A stretch of 64,000 bases of DNA from an uncultured Porphyromonadaceae bacterium. GTDB taxonomy: Bacteria; Bacteroidota; Bacteroidia; Bacteroidales; Barnesiellaceae_A. Every line of letters begins with the position of its first letter. Position 1 is the stretch's first letter. The notes under the pieces were generated by a model. It worked only from the letters and a program-made list of their open reading frames with translations, was not told where the DNA came from and did no database searches. Location of the stretch: NCBI GenBank assembly GCA_900538705.1, contig UPZG01000001.1, positions 620,001 through 684,000 on the forward strand. The letters run 5' to 3'. This document shows, piece after piece, positions 8,777-16,555 of the stretch. A program made the translations under genes and the position numbers.

Positions 8777-9844
8777 TTACTCATCGGTTAGTGGGCGGCT
8801 CTCGGTATATTGTCGCCAACGGGCTATCAGGGATTGCATGTCTTGGGGTATGTCGGTGTCGAAAAACATTTCCTTGCCGGTGCGTGGATGTTTAAATCCG
8901 AGCGTCTTGGCATGTAATGCTTGACGGGGACAAATATCGAAGCAGTTATGTACAAACTGTCGGTACTTGGCATAGGTAGTACCTCGCAATATCTGATCGC
9001 CACCATATCGGCTGTCGTTGAAGAGAGTGTGCCCTATGTGTTTCATATGCACCCTTATCTGGTGTGTGCGGCCTGTCTCAAGTACACACTCGACGACCGA
9101 TACGTAGCCAAGCCTTTCTAAGGTGCGATAGTGGGTTACGGCATGTTTCCCATTCTCGCCGTCGGGGAAAACCGTCATTTGCAGACGGTCGCGTAAGCTG
9201 CGGCCGATGTTGCCCTCTATGGTACCCTGCTCTTGTTCCATAGCTCCCCATACGACGGCAATATATTTGCGTTTGGTGGTCTTGTTGAAAAATTGTAATC
9301 CCAGGTTTGTCTTGGCCTCGGGCGTTTTGGCTACGACCAGCAGACCCGATGTATCTTTGTCTATGCGGTGTACCAATCCTAGTCGAGGGTCGTTTACATC
9401 GTAGTTGGGCGTATCGCGGAAATGCCATGCAAGGGCGTTTACCAAAGTACCGCTGTAATTGCCGTGTCCCGGGTGTACGACCAGTCCTGCTTGCTTGTTT
9501 ACGACCAGAACGTCGTCGTCTTCATACACGATGTCGAGAGGTATATCTTGTGGAATGATTTCAAACTCGTAGCGCGGGCGGTCCATGACGACACTTACCG
9601 TGTCTAAAGGTTTCACGCGATAGTTCGATTTTACTGCTTTCCCGTTTACAAGTATACAGCCGGCTTCGGCAGCTTGTTGTATGCGGTTGCGCGAGGCATT
9701 TTCTATTCTTAGAACCAAGAATTTGTCTACCCGGAGCAATGCTTGTCCGCGGTCGGCTACAAATCGGTAGTGCTCATAGAGCTGCCGTTCACCATCCTCA
9801 GGCAGGAGCTCCTCTTCATCAGTGTACACCTCTTCTTCCATCAT
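8777..9844 (-). CDS. rluD: RluD-family 23S rRNA pseudouridine synthase
   Basis: Converts uridines to pseudouridine in large-subunit rRNA. An S4 RNA-binding domain lies at about residues 30-90 (RVDKFLVLRIENASRNRIQ). The catalytic motif HRIDKDTSGLLVVAK contains the essential Asp, and TGRTHQIRVH is conserved in RluA/C/D. ATG 9844 overlaps the PASTA gene stop (ATGA), giving 355 residues; ATG 9841 is equally possible. The 9994 start adds a non-homologous stretch. RluD versus RluC/A specificity is inferred from the S4 domain and length. Confidence 0.93.
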   Translation of the reverse strand: MMEEEVYTDEEELLPEDGERQLYEHYRFVADRGQALLRVDKFLVLRIENASRNRIQQAAEAGCILVNGKAVKSNYRVKPLDTVSVVMDRPRYEFEIIPQDIPLDIVYEDDDVLVVNKQAGLVVHPGHGNYSGTLVNALAWHFRDTPNYDVNDPRLGLVHRIDKDTSGLLVVAKTPEAKTNLGLQFFNKTTKRKYIAVVWGAMEQEQGTIEGNIGRSLRDRLQMTVFPDGENGKHAVTHYRTLERLGYVSVVECVLETGRTHQIRVHMKHIGHTLFNDSRYGGDQILRGTTYAKYRQFVHNCFDICPRQALHAKTLGFKHPRTGKEMFFDTDIPQDMQSLIARWRQYTESRPLTDE

Positions 9845-10461
9845 TCTATCCAGCTTTGGTCTATAATGAGGCTGTCGGTCGAGGCGGGATTGGAAGAGAG
9901 CGAGTCGGTGGGCATATCCCCCATTCCTACGATAAGCGTTATACGTGAGGTCAAGGGTATCTTTTCGCCGCTTTCTACCTGTCTCCCATTGCATAGTACA
10001 TCTAAGACGAGGTCTTTATAAGGCGATGGTTCGTACTCGACAAGAATGTTGGTAAAGCCCAATGCGCGCAGTATGGCTTGAGCTTGCCGCGCCGAGCCAT
10101 CAATGAGAGTTGGCATGGTCACTTTCTTGGGCGAGTAGGCGTTGATTGTGAGGTATATAGTGCGCCCTTCCTTGACGCGCGATTCAGCATCGGGAGTTTG
10201 TTCTACGACTACACCTGGAGTAACACGGTCGTTGAAAAGAGAGTCTATCACTTCACATCTGAATCCTTTGCGGGAAAGTATGTCTGAGGCTTCGGTTACC
10301 GAAAGATAACGTACCGATGGCACGATGGTTGCCGTGCCATGCCGGGTGTATGAATCTAACCAAAAAATAACTCCCGTACATAGTATCACCGCCACTATTG
10401 CTATTTCTAACAAGGTGGTAATGATGGGATGCTGCTTGAAAAATGCTATTATCTTGTTCAT
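9841..10461 (-). CDS. PASTA-domain membrane protein
   Basis: About 206 residues: a short cytoplasmic N-terminus, one membrane helix (residues about 13-35), then two or three periplasmic PASTA modules (VPSVRYLSVTEASDILSRKG, the MPTLIDGSARQAQAIL region and a third partial one). PASTA modules bind peptidoglycan stem peptides or beta-lactam-like ligands. There is no kinase or transpeptidase domain, so it is a stand-alone PASTA protein, as often found before rluD in Bacteroidetes. ATG 10461 (or 10467) is favoured; the longer frame would begin before the membrane helix with basic unrelated sequence. First gene of the operon running to 5174. Confidence 0.85.
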   Translation of the reverse strand: MNKIIAFFKQHPIITTLLEIAIVAVILCTGVIFWLDSYTRHGTATIVPSVRYLSVTEASDILSRKGFRCEVIDSLFNDRVTPGVVVEQTPDAESRVKEGRTIYLTINAYSPKKVTMPTLIDGSARQAQAILRALGFTNILVEYEPSPYKDLVLDVLCNGRQVESGEKIPLTSRITLIVGMGDMPTDSLSSNPASTDSLIIDQSWIE

Positions 10462-10623
10462 TTGCATTGTCTTTTGACACATATGTTGCGTATGAGAATA
10501 CGCTGTAGGCAATGGGACAGTTGCAAGAGACGGAGTTGTAGCAAGCTGTTGCTCTTTTTTGAGGGGAAGCTGTTTGCTGTATGTCTGTCTGATACTTTTT
10601 GTCCTCTGTTTCCTATCTAAGGA

Positions 10624-10654
10624 CAAAGATATGTATTTTTGGAGTATTACCAAT
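10624..10654 (-). promoter_or_regulatory. Promoter of the PASTA-rluD operon
   Basis: On the minus strand, ATTG (10654-10651), 19 bases, TATCTTTG (10631-10624). Predicted start near 10617, giving an unusually long leader of about 150 bases before ATG 10461. No riboswitch fold was recognised in that leader. Confidence 0.65.
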
Positions 10655-10974
10655 ATGAAGTAGTCTTTTTTGCCGTATAAGGTGCAGTTTCGTGCGAAAT
10701 AGTTGCATACACCTTCTTTTTATTTTGATGTTTTGTTGTAGTCCTTGTTTATGGTATTTATCAGTACTGAAATTACGGTCGAGTCTATGACTCGCACGTT
10801 GGTACCGCTTATCGATAAAAATTGTGTAGGGGAGTACACGCGACTGACAGGCTCTTTTACCGAAGAGACAGCTGGAAAGTATCGCATAGGTATACATGTG
10901 TGCAGCGAGATACACATATAGGTGATTTGATTGTGAAGAATATTGGTATGGGAAAAGGTAGTAGAGGAATAGAA
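10655..10974. other. Gene-free stretch between dnaA terminator and PASTA promoter
   Basis: About 320 bases. The minus-strand frames here lack family resemblance and one begins inside the dnaA terminator, so they are not called. I see no RNA gene or repeat. Confidence 0.5.
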
Positions 10975-11017
10975 ATACCAAAGAGAGCTGCGCCTTAGGC
11001 GCAGCTCTCTTTGGTAT
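10975..11017 (-). terminator. dnaA terminator, 20-bp perfect hairpin
   Basis: A perfect 20-bp inverted repeat with a 3-base TTA loop (left arm 10975-10994, right arm 10998-11017), 37 bases past the dnaA stop. The trailing sequence on the minus strand is only moderately T-rich (TTTCTATT). It is by far the longest uninterrupted stem seen in the window and may also stabilise the mRNA 3' end. Confidence 0.75.
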
Positions 11018-11054
11018 GTTGTAAACAAATATTTTTTGTCTTGCTGTGATGGTA

Positions 11055-12455
11055 TCAGGCAGTCATCATCTGCTCTATTTCGTTTACTGCCTTTTGCAGT
11101 TCTTTATCTACTTGCAATTGTCCTTCTATGGTCTTGCAGGCATATAGTACGGTAGCGTGGTCGTAGCGGCCAAGTAGCGACCCTATACTGGCAAGCGCTG
11201 TAGAGGTGTGTTTTTTGCTGAGGTACATGGCTACTTGTCGGGCAACGACGATTTCGCGTTTGCGAGAGCGCATCACAAGTTTCTCTGGCTTGATATTGTA
11301 GTAGTTGCAAACAGCGTCTTTGATAGAGTCGATGGTAATTTGTTTTTTTACCATGCGAACGCTGCGTGCCAGTACCTGTTCGGCAAGCTCGAGTGTTACC
11401 TCGCGGTTGAAAGCCATGGCATGAGCCATCAGTGATACGATGGTGCCTTCCAAGTCGCGTACATTGTCAGTGACGTTACGGGCAATGTAGTCGACAATTT
11501 CGTCAGAAATAACAAGTCCGTCACGCTCTATCTTATTGTGGAGAATGCTGCGCCGCAGGGCATAGTCGGGGTGTTCCACTTCTACTTGTAACCCCCATTT
11601 GAAACGGGTGAGCAAACGCGGCACTATACCTTCAAGTTCTACAGGCGGACGGTCGCATGTAAGTACCAATTGACGACCATTGAGATGGAGGTGGTTGAAT
11701 ATGTGGAAGAATGTATTTTGAGTCTGTATTTTCCCGGCAAATTCTTGTATGTCGTCCATCAGCAGAACTTCTATACTTTGGTAGAAGTTGATGAAGTTGT
11801 TGAGCTGGTTGTGTATTACGGCATTGGTATATTGTTGCTGGAAAAGGTTTGCCGAAAGGTACAGTACACGAGCACGCGGATTTTGCTCTTTGATTTTTAT
11901 ACCTATGGCTTGTACCAAGTGTGTTTTCCCTACGCCCGATTCTCCGTAGACAAACATGGGGTTAAAGGGATTGTGACCTGGTGATGCGGCAACGGCTTCG
12001 CCCGCAACACGAGCTACTTTATTACTGTCGCTGGTATAGTAATTATCAAAGGTATAATAAGGGTTGAGCTGCGAGTCGAGGTCTTCGTATTCGGGAGTTT
12101 GGAACGGACTGAGAGGTTGAGCGGGAAGAGCCTGACGAATGTTGCGCGATACCGTAGCCGATTTCTCGGGCGATGATACATTGACCGTAGCGATAGGATT
12201 TTCTACTACCGTTACCTTATAATATAGTTTTATGCCTTTGCCATAGACACGAGTGATGACGGGGCGTAACAGCTCCGTATAGTTTTCCTCGATGTACTCT
12301 TGGAAAAAGTGGGAGGGGACTTGTAATACCAGTTCGCCATTCTCAAAAGAATACGATTTGATGGGTACGAACCATTTTTCGTAAGCCACCTCTTCGACGT
12401 TGTCTTTTATGATAGCGAGGCATTTGTCCCATAAAGCGACATGTTCCAAACTCAT
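11055..12455 (-). CDS. dnaA: Chromosomal replication initiator DnaA
   Basis: AAA+ ATPase that binds DnaA boxes and opens the origin. Domain I is residues 1-85, a variable linker about 90-130, AAA+ domain about 135-345 with Walker A GESGVGKTH (171-179) and Walker B LLMDDIQ (Asp234/235). The C-terminal DNA-binding domain carries the signature RKREIVVARQVAMYLSKKHT and GRYDHATVLYA. 466 residues, normal length. It is a single-gene unit with its own terminator. dnaN and recF are not adjacent, and no DnaA-box cluster was found next to it. Confidence 0.98.
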   Translation of the reverse strand: MSLEHVALWDKCLAIIKDNVEEVAYEKWFVPIKSYSFENGELVLQVPSHFFQEYIEENYTELLRPVITRVYGKGIKLYYKVTVVENPIATVNVSSPEKSATVSRNIRQALPAQPLSPFQTPEYEDLDSQLNPYYTFDNYYTSDSNKVARVAGEAVAASPGHNPFNPMFVYGESGVGKTHLVQAIGIKIKEQNPRARVLYLSANLFQQQYTNAVIHNQLNNFINFYQSIEVLLMDDIQEFAGKIQTQNTFFHIFNHLHLNGRQLVLTCDRPPVELEGIVPRLLTRFKWGLQVEVEHPDYALRRSILHNKIERDGLVISDEIVDYIARNVTDNVRDLEGTIVSLMAHAMAFNREVTLELAEQVLARSVRMVKKQITIDSIKDAVCNYYNIKPEKLVMRSRKREIVVARQVAMYLSKKHTSTALASIGSLLGRYDHATVLYACKTIEGQLQVDKELQKAVNEIEQMMTA

Positions 12456-12835
12456 TTCTTCTGTTCTACTTTCCTTTTTTAATCTTCCTATTATTATACC
12501 TTTTGCTTGAAGGGCGTTTTTCCACCTACAAAATTCAGATATATTTTTGGCAAAATCAAATGCCTAAAAATTTGCTTTTTAACAATTAAATACAATTACT
12601 TATTCTTCAACTATTTACAACCTCCCGCTATAAGGACAATGAGATGAGAGGTTGTATTTTGTTATATGTGTGTCTTTCAGTTGGTTGCTCCATTATTTCC
12701 TTCTTTCATCTGAACCGATGTTACAAAAATGTTTCCCAAAAGTAGGGTGAGAGTGACTTGAAAAGGGGCAATTCCAACTTTTTGTTGACCATTTCTTATT
12801 TATACAGATTCTAAATTAGTAAAATCGGCGCTGTA
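12456..12835. other. AT-rich spacer upstream of dnaA
   Basis: About 380 bases containing the dnaA leader. One sequence near the DnaA-box consensus (TTTTCCACC, about 12518-12526) was seen but no second copy on either strand, so there is no evidence for an origin. No clear TAnnTTTG promoter element was found for dnaA. Confidence 0.4.
12616..12656. repeat. 9-bp inverted repeat between MCE gene and dnaA
   Basis: TACAACCTC (12616-12624) is repeated in inverted orientation as GAGGTTGTA (12648-12656) with a 23-base spacer. There is no T-run, so it is not a convincing terminator. It could be a regulator-binding site or chance. Confidence 0.3.
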
Positions 12836-13717
12836 TCAGAAAACCGAGAAGTGTACGTATCGTTTGGGACGAAGCCGTATATCTATCAGCAGTGAGTCGA
12901 GACTGCTCACTGTACCCGTAAGTCTGTCGTAGAGATAGTGGTCGTTCAGCAGCAGTCCCAACGTGTTGTCGGTAGCATTGAGGCGTGCTGTGGTGAGTTC
13001 CAGGTTCCCGGCTATGTTATTTACCGAAGAGATGGTATTTTGTAAAGGCAGGTTATTGAGTGTGGTGGCGAAGGTGTCTACCCGGCACAATACTGTGTTG
13101 GCGGTAGAGAGTACTGTAGGCACGTCATGGCGCATTACTCGCGAGAGTGATTGAGATGAGGCTGCAAGGTCGGCCGTGATATTATCCAATCGGCTTATCG
13201 AAGTGGAGAGTGCAGGGTCGTTTACAAGAGTTTGTACACCCACAAGTATACTGTCCAATTTGGGAATTAGGGCTTCTATTTGAGGTATCATAGCCGATAC
13301 ATTACTTAGCATGTCGCTTGCAACCATACCCTCTATGACATCGCCCGAAGTATAGTATTCGCTCACGTAGGGGTTCATCTCTATGACAATTGTAGCATTC
13401 CCCAAAAGGCTTTTAGTGAGGATTATCTTGCTACCTTTCGGTATACGTAACTGTTTGTCGAGGTTGAGCATCACGCGCACTTGACCATTGTTCTCGTAGT
13501 CGTATTGCATTTCATGTACAAGACCTACTTTGAATCCTTCTACCGTCACGGGTGACGACACCATGAGGTCTTGTACATTGTTGAAGGTTACGTAGTAGTG
13601 ATTGGCCGGTTTTGTTACGTTTATGCCTTTGAGAAATTGTATGCCTACATAGAGGACTACAAGGCTTAGTATGACCGACAATGCTATTTTGACTTCTTTG
13701 GTGAAAAATTTTTTCAT
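12836..13717 (-). CDS. MCE/MlaD-domain lipid-transport protein
   Basis: 293 residues with one N-terminal membrane helix (about 10-30) and an MCE domain (about 38-120: HYYVTFNNVQDLMVSSPVTVEGFKVG in part, then GSKIILTKSLLGNATIVIEM). A long helical tail with repeated LDNI, LSRV and SVNNI heptad-like spacing follows. MlaD-type proteins are periplasmic subunits of ABC systems that move phospholipids between membranes. The partner permease and ATPase (mlaE/mlaF) are not adjacent. It follows the amidase by 89 bases with no promoter seen, so the two are probably co-transcribed. Confidence 0.87.
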   Translation of the reverse strand: MKKFFTKEVKIALSVILSLVVLYVGIQFLKGINVTKPANHYYVTFNNVQDLMVSSPVTVEGFKVGLVHEMQYDYENNGQVRVMLNLDKQLRIPKGSKIILTKSLLGNATIVIEMNPYVSEYYTSGDVIEGMVASDMLSNVSAMIPQIEALIPKLDSILVGVQTLVNDPALSTSISRLDNITADLAASSQSLSRVMRHDVPTVLSTANTVLCRVDTFATTLNNLPLQNTISSVNNIAGNLELTTARLNATDNTLGLLLNDHYLYDRLTGTVSSLDSLLIDIRLRPKRYVHFSVF

Positions 13718-13806
13718 ATCTCTTTTTCTTTGGTGCCCCGGTCGGGGGGCTGGTTGATGGATGTTTCTGTTATTGTTGTACAGTTACTACGGTTGGTTTA
13801 TGTCGT

Positions 13807-14988
13807 TTATTGCACACGCTTGCCGTCGCGCATGACTATGATAAAGGCGTCCTTGAAAAGCTTGCGCACTTTCTTATAGTCGGCCTCTATCTCTTTGCGG
13901 CTCAAAGCAGCGCCGTAGGTATATTTGTAGTATCCCTTTTCATAGTAGACCTCTACGGGCGACAGCCCTTTGAATTCTTTGCTGTTTTTGCTCAGTTTGT
14001 TGGGCAGTGCCATAAACTGTACTTTGTAAAGAGTTTGGCCGGCTTGTGCTGCCGATGAGCTGCCGGTATTTTCGGGGGGTTCCGTTGCATTTTCCTCGTC
14101 GGTATCGGCGTCGTCGGTGATGGTCGAAGGGTCTGGACGCCTGTTTACCTTCGGCAAGTCTACATTTTCTCCATCGTAGCTGGCTTTGTAGGATGCAAAG
14201 GCGTTGTAGATAGATTGTGCCATCTCTTGTTGTCCCTTCTCAGAGAGCATATATTTCTCTTGCGTGGGGTTACATATAAAGTCGAGCTCTATAAGTACTG
14301 ATGGCATGCTGGTACGGGCAAGAACATAAAAGATATTTTGTCTTACGCCACGGTCTTTTCGGCCGGCTACACTCGAAAGCTCGTCTTGTACCAACCCGGC
14401 AAAGGCGATGCTTTGGTCGCGATAAACATCTTGCATGGTTTCAAAGATGATATACGACTCAGGAGAGTTGGGGTCGAAGCCCTCGTATTTGGTAGTGTAG
14501 TCGTCCTCGAGCATGATAACGGAGTTTTCGCGTTGAGCTACTTCGAGGTTCTGTTGCGAGCGGGCCAAACCTAATACGTAAGTAGAGGCTCCTCGTATTG
14601 TCTTTCTGTTCCTGTTTTTTTTAGATAGAGAATTGGCGTGTATCGAAATGAAGAGGTCGCCATGATTCTTATGGGCTATTTCGGTGCGCTCTTTTAAGCC
14701 GATGAATACGTCGGTTTTACGAGTGTAGCACACTTTTACATTGGGCATGTTTTTCTTTATAAGTTCGCCTACCTTCAAAGCCACACCAAGGTTGATGTTC
14801 TTTTCTTTGCCTTTTAATCCAATGGCTCCGGCATCTTTGCCGCCGTGACCGGGATCTAATACGACGACAAAATCTTTGGCCGATGCTGTCGTCGTCAGTG
14901 ACGGCAGGCCTATCCCCAGCAATGCCAGTAGTATGGCACAAAGCCATCGGCTGCGCTGGTGAAACATTCTTATATTGAAACTGAACAT
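13807..14988 (-). CDS. N-acetylmuramoyl-L-alanine amidase (Amidase_3) with C-terminal SPOR-like domain
   Basis: Zn-dependent amidase that cuts peptide side chains from glycan strands in the periplasm. After a signal peptide (LCAILLALLGIGLPS, cleaved near ASAKDF), the domain begins VVVLDPGHGGKDAGAIG. Further motifs are ISIHANS (metal His) and SVLIELDFICNPTQE with the catalytic Glu. An acidic linker follows, then a roughly 75-residue C-terminal module (LYKVQFMALPNK, then GYYKYTYG) resembling SPOR or related septal peptidoglycan-binding domains. ATG 14988 is preferred to 15012 because the latter would coincide with the predicted transcription start; 14967 is also possible. Confidence 0.88.
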   Translation of the reverse strand: MFSFNIRMFHQRSRWLCAILLALLGIGLPSLTTTASAKDFVVVLDPGHGGKDAGAIGLKGKEKNINLGVALKVGELIKKNMPNVKVCYTRKTDVFIGLKERTEIAHKNHGDLFISIHANSLSKKNRNRKTIRGASTYVLGLARSQQNLEVAQRENSVIMLEDDYTTKYEGFDPNSPESYIIFETMQDVYRDQSIAFAGLVQDELSSVAGRKDRGVRQNIFYVLARTSMPSVLIELDFICNPTQEKYMLSEKGQQEMAQSIYNAFASYKASYDGENVDLPKVNRRPDPSTITDDADTDEENATEPPENTGSSSAAQAGQTLYKVQFMALPNKLSKNSKEFKGLSPVEVYYEKGYYKYTYGAALSRKEIEADYKKVRKLFKDAFIIVMRDGKRVQ

Positions 14989-15019
14989 GTTACTGCGTCT
15001 TATAAAAAACAAAATCGGA

Positions 15020-15027
15020 CAAAATTA
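15020..15027 (-). promoter_or_regulatory. -7 element for amidase-MCE unit
   Basis: TAATTTTG on the minus strand (15027-15020) fits TAnnTTTG. No good -33 TTTG was found at the right distance. Predicted start near 15013, consistent with ATG 14988. Confidence 0.45.
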
Positions 15028-15161
15028 CAAAAAAATGCCGATATAGCCGATGTCAGTTCCTGTAAATATAGTGCTAAAATATTATGACTATACATAATTT
15101 GTCAGAACTATGGTTGGGACTGCCAGGTATGTTTTTGTAGTGTTTGACTTGACAAATGAAT

Positions 15162-15196
15162 ACTCGCCCTCTCTTTTGAAAAAAGTGAGGACGAGT
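15162..15196 (-). terminator. Terminator-like hairpin closing the pigment operon
   Basis: A long stem (outer arms ACTCG..CCTC/GAGG..CGAGT with two mismatches, inner CTTTT/AAAAG) lies 54 bases beyond the last gene of the operon. The T-run after it on the minus strand is weak. No gene is supported in 15028-15249. Confidence 0.5.
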
Positions 15197-15249
15197 TTGG
15201 TTGAGGCGGCTATGAGTCGTGTTGATAGCCGTCGAATTATGAGAGCATG

Positions 15250-16551
15250 TTATTTGCGCAGGTCTATAAACTTGACAGGTTTGCGGCTCATGGCCGGGAA
15301 TTGCAATTGGGCTATCAGTTCGGGTTGCTCAAATCGGACAGTGGGGGCTACACGTACTTTGGCACGGAATAGGTCTTTGATTTCCTTTTCGAGCGATGTC
15401 CCGGCATTGGGAGCTCCTACGCGGATAAGAATCTCGTCGGTACCAATGTTATTGGTATATACCTCGACGATGTAGTTGGTTACGGCCGGAATGTTGTCCA
15501 GAATATCAAAAAGGGCTGGTGGGTATAGGGTAGTGCCTTTGTATTTTATCATTTGTCCTTTGCGGCCTAGTACGGGGCTGAGGCGTACGGTATTGCGTCC
15601 GCAGGGACACGGGTCGCTGTGGTGGTAGCAAATGTCGCCTGTCTTGAAGCGAAGCAACGGCATACCTGTTACTTGCAAGGTGGTGACGGTGACTTCTCCC
15701 GGCTCATTATCGGGTACGGGGTTGTTGTTGTCATCGAGAAATTCTACGATGATGAGGTCGGGTTGAAGGTGACCGCCGTGGAAGTATTCACAATCGGTAA
15801 AAGAGGCCTGCATTTCGGTTGATGCATAGGTGGAGTGCAATTTCAGTTCACCCCATCGGGCTTCTATCTGTTTACCGAGGGTGTTAGGTTCGTAATCGGG
15901 GTAAGCTCGCAGGGCTTCGCCTATACAGATGCATTTTTTGAGTGAGCTGTGGTGGTAGTCGATGCCGTTCTTCTCGGCAAAGTCGATAAGCTTGAGCAGG
16001 AACGAAGGTATCACCATCCCGCAGGTAGAGTGTATGCGGTGTATGGTGTCCCATTGTAACTCGGGTATACCGTTACCTACGCGGCATACACCCATGCCCA
16101 ATTCGCGGGCTCCCATGAAGTAGGCAAGTCCGGCCATGAAGCGGCGGTCTATGGTGACCATGAGTTGCATGATGTCGTCGCGTGTGCAGCCGGCCGTGGT
16201 GAAAGAGAGGTATTCGTTGTATGCCAAGCGTTGTAAGTCGCTCTCGGTGAGCGCAAAATTGACTGGTGTCCCCAGTGTCCCCGAGGTCGTAACGTAGTCG
16301 ATGATTTCGTTGCGAGGTACACAAAGAAAGTCGTCGTTATGCAGTTGTAAGTCGGTCTTGGTGGTGACGGGGAGGCAGGCGAGGTCTTCTATATGGCGTA
16401 TAGAGGTCACGTCGATACCCTGTTCGGCAAACATGCGTTGGTAGTATGGAGAGTGCTGTTGCAGGTATTGCAACGTTTCGGCAAGCAGGCTTTCCTGATA
16501 TGCCTTTATCTCTTGTTGTGAAGCAAATTGTATGTCGGGATTCCTTCTCAT
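15250..16551 (-). CDS. PaaK-like adenylate-forming ligase (aryl starter activation)
   Basis: 433 residues, related to phenylacetate-CoA ligase. ATP/AMP motifs are TSGTLGTPVNF and YASTEM; LLRFKTGDICYHHSDPCPCGR is the conserved region with the PaaK-type Cys cluster; MIKYKGTTLYP is near the C-terminal subdomain. In aryl polyene and flexirubin clusters an AMP ligase loads the aromatic acid onto an ACP or CoA. Here the substrate is predicted to be 4-coumarate made by the ammonia-lyase at the other end of the operon. It is the last of 21 genes, 4 bases after the C45-like gene. Whether the acceptor is ACP or CoA cannot be told. Confidence 0.85.
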   Translation of the reverse strand: MRRNPDIQFASQQEIKAYQESLLAETLQYLQQHSPYYQRMFAEQGIDVTSIRHIEDLACLPVTTKTDLQLHNDDFLCVPRNEIIDYVTTSGTLGTPVNFALTESDLQRLAYNEYLSFTTAGCTRDDIMQLMVTIDRRFMAGLAYFMGARELGMGVCRVGNGIPELQWDTIHRIHSTCGMVIPSFLLKLIDFAEKNGIDYHHSSLKKCICIGEALRAYPDYEPNTLGKQIEARWGELKLHSTYASTEMQASFTDCEYFHGGHLQPDLIIVEFLDDNNNPVPDNEPGEVTVTTLQVTGMPLLRFKTGDICYHHSDPCPCGRNTVRLSPVLGRKGQMIKYKGTTLYPPALFDILDNIPAVTNYIVEVYTNNIGTDEILIRVGAPNAGTSLEKEIKDLFRAKVRVAPTVRFEQPELIAQLQFPAMSRKPVKFIDLRK

Positions 16552-16555
16552 GGTG

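Noticed and set aside
10613..11028. Two minus-strand frames (122 and 102 codons) between dnaA and the PASTA gene
   Set aside because: Unusual composition rich in Tyr, Ser, His and Arg, no family resemblance, and they start in or overlap the dnaA terminator.
12456..12835. Possible oriC next to dnaA
   Set aside because: Only one near-consensus DnaA box, no clustered boxes on either strand and no 13-mer repeats. dnaA in Bacteroidetes is often not at the origin.
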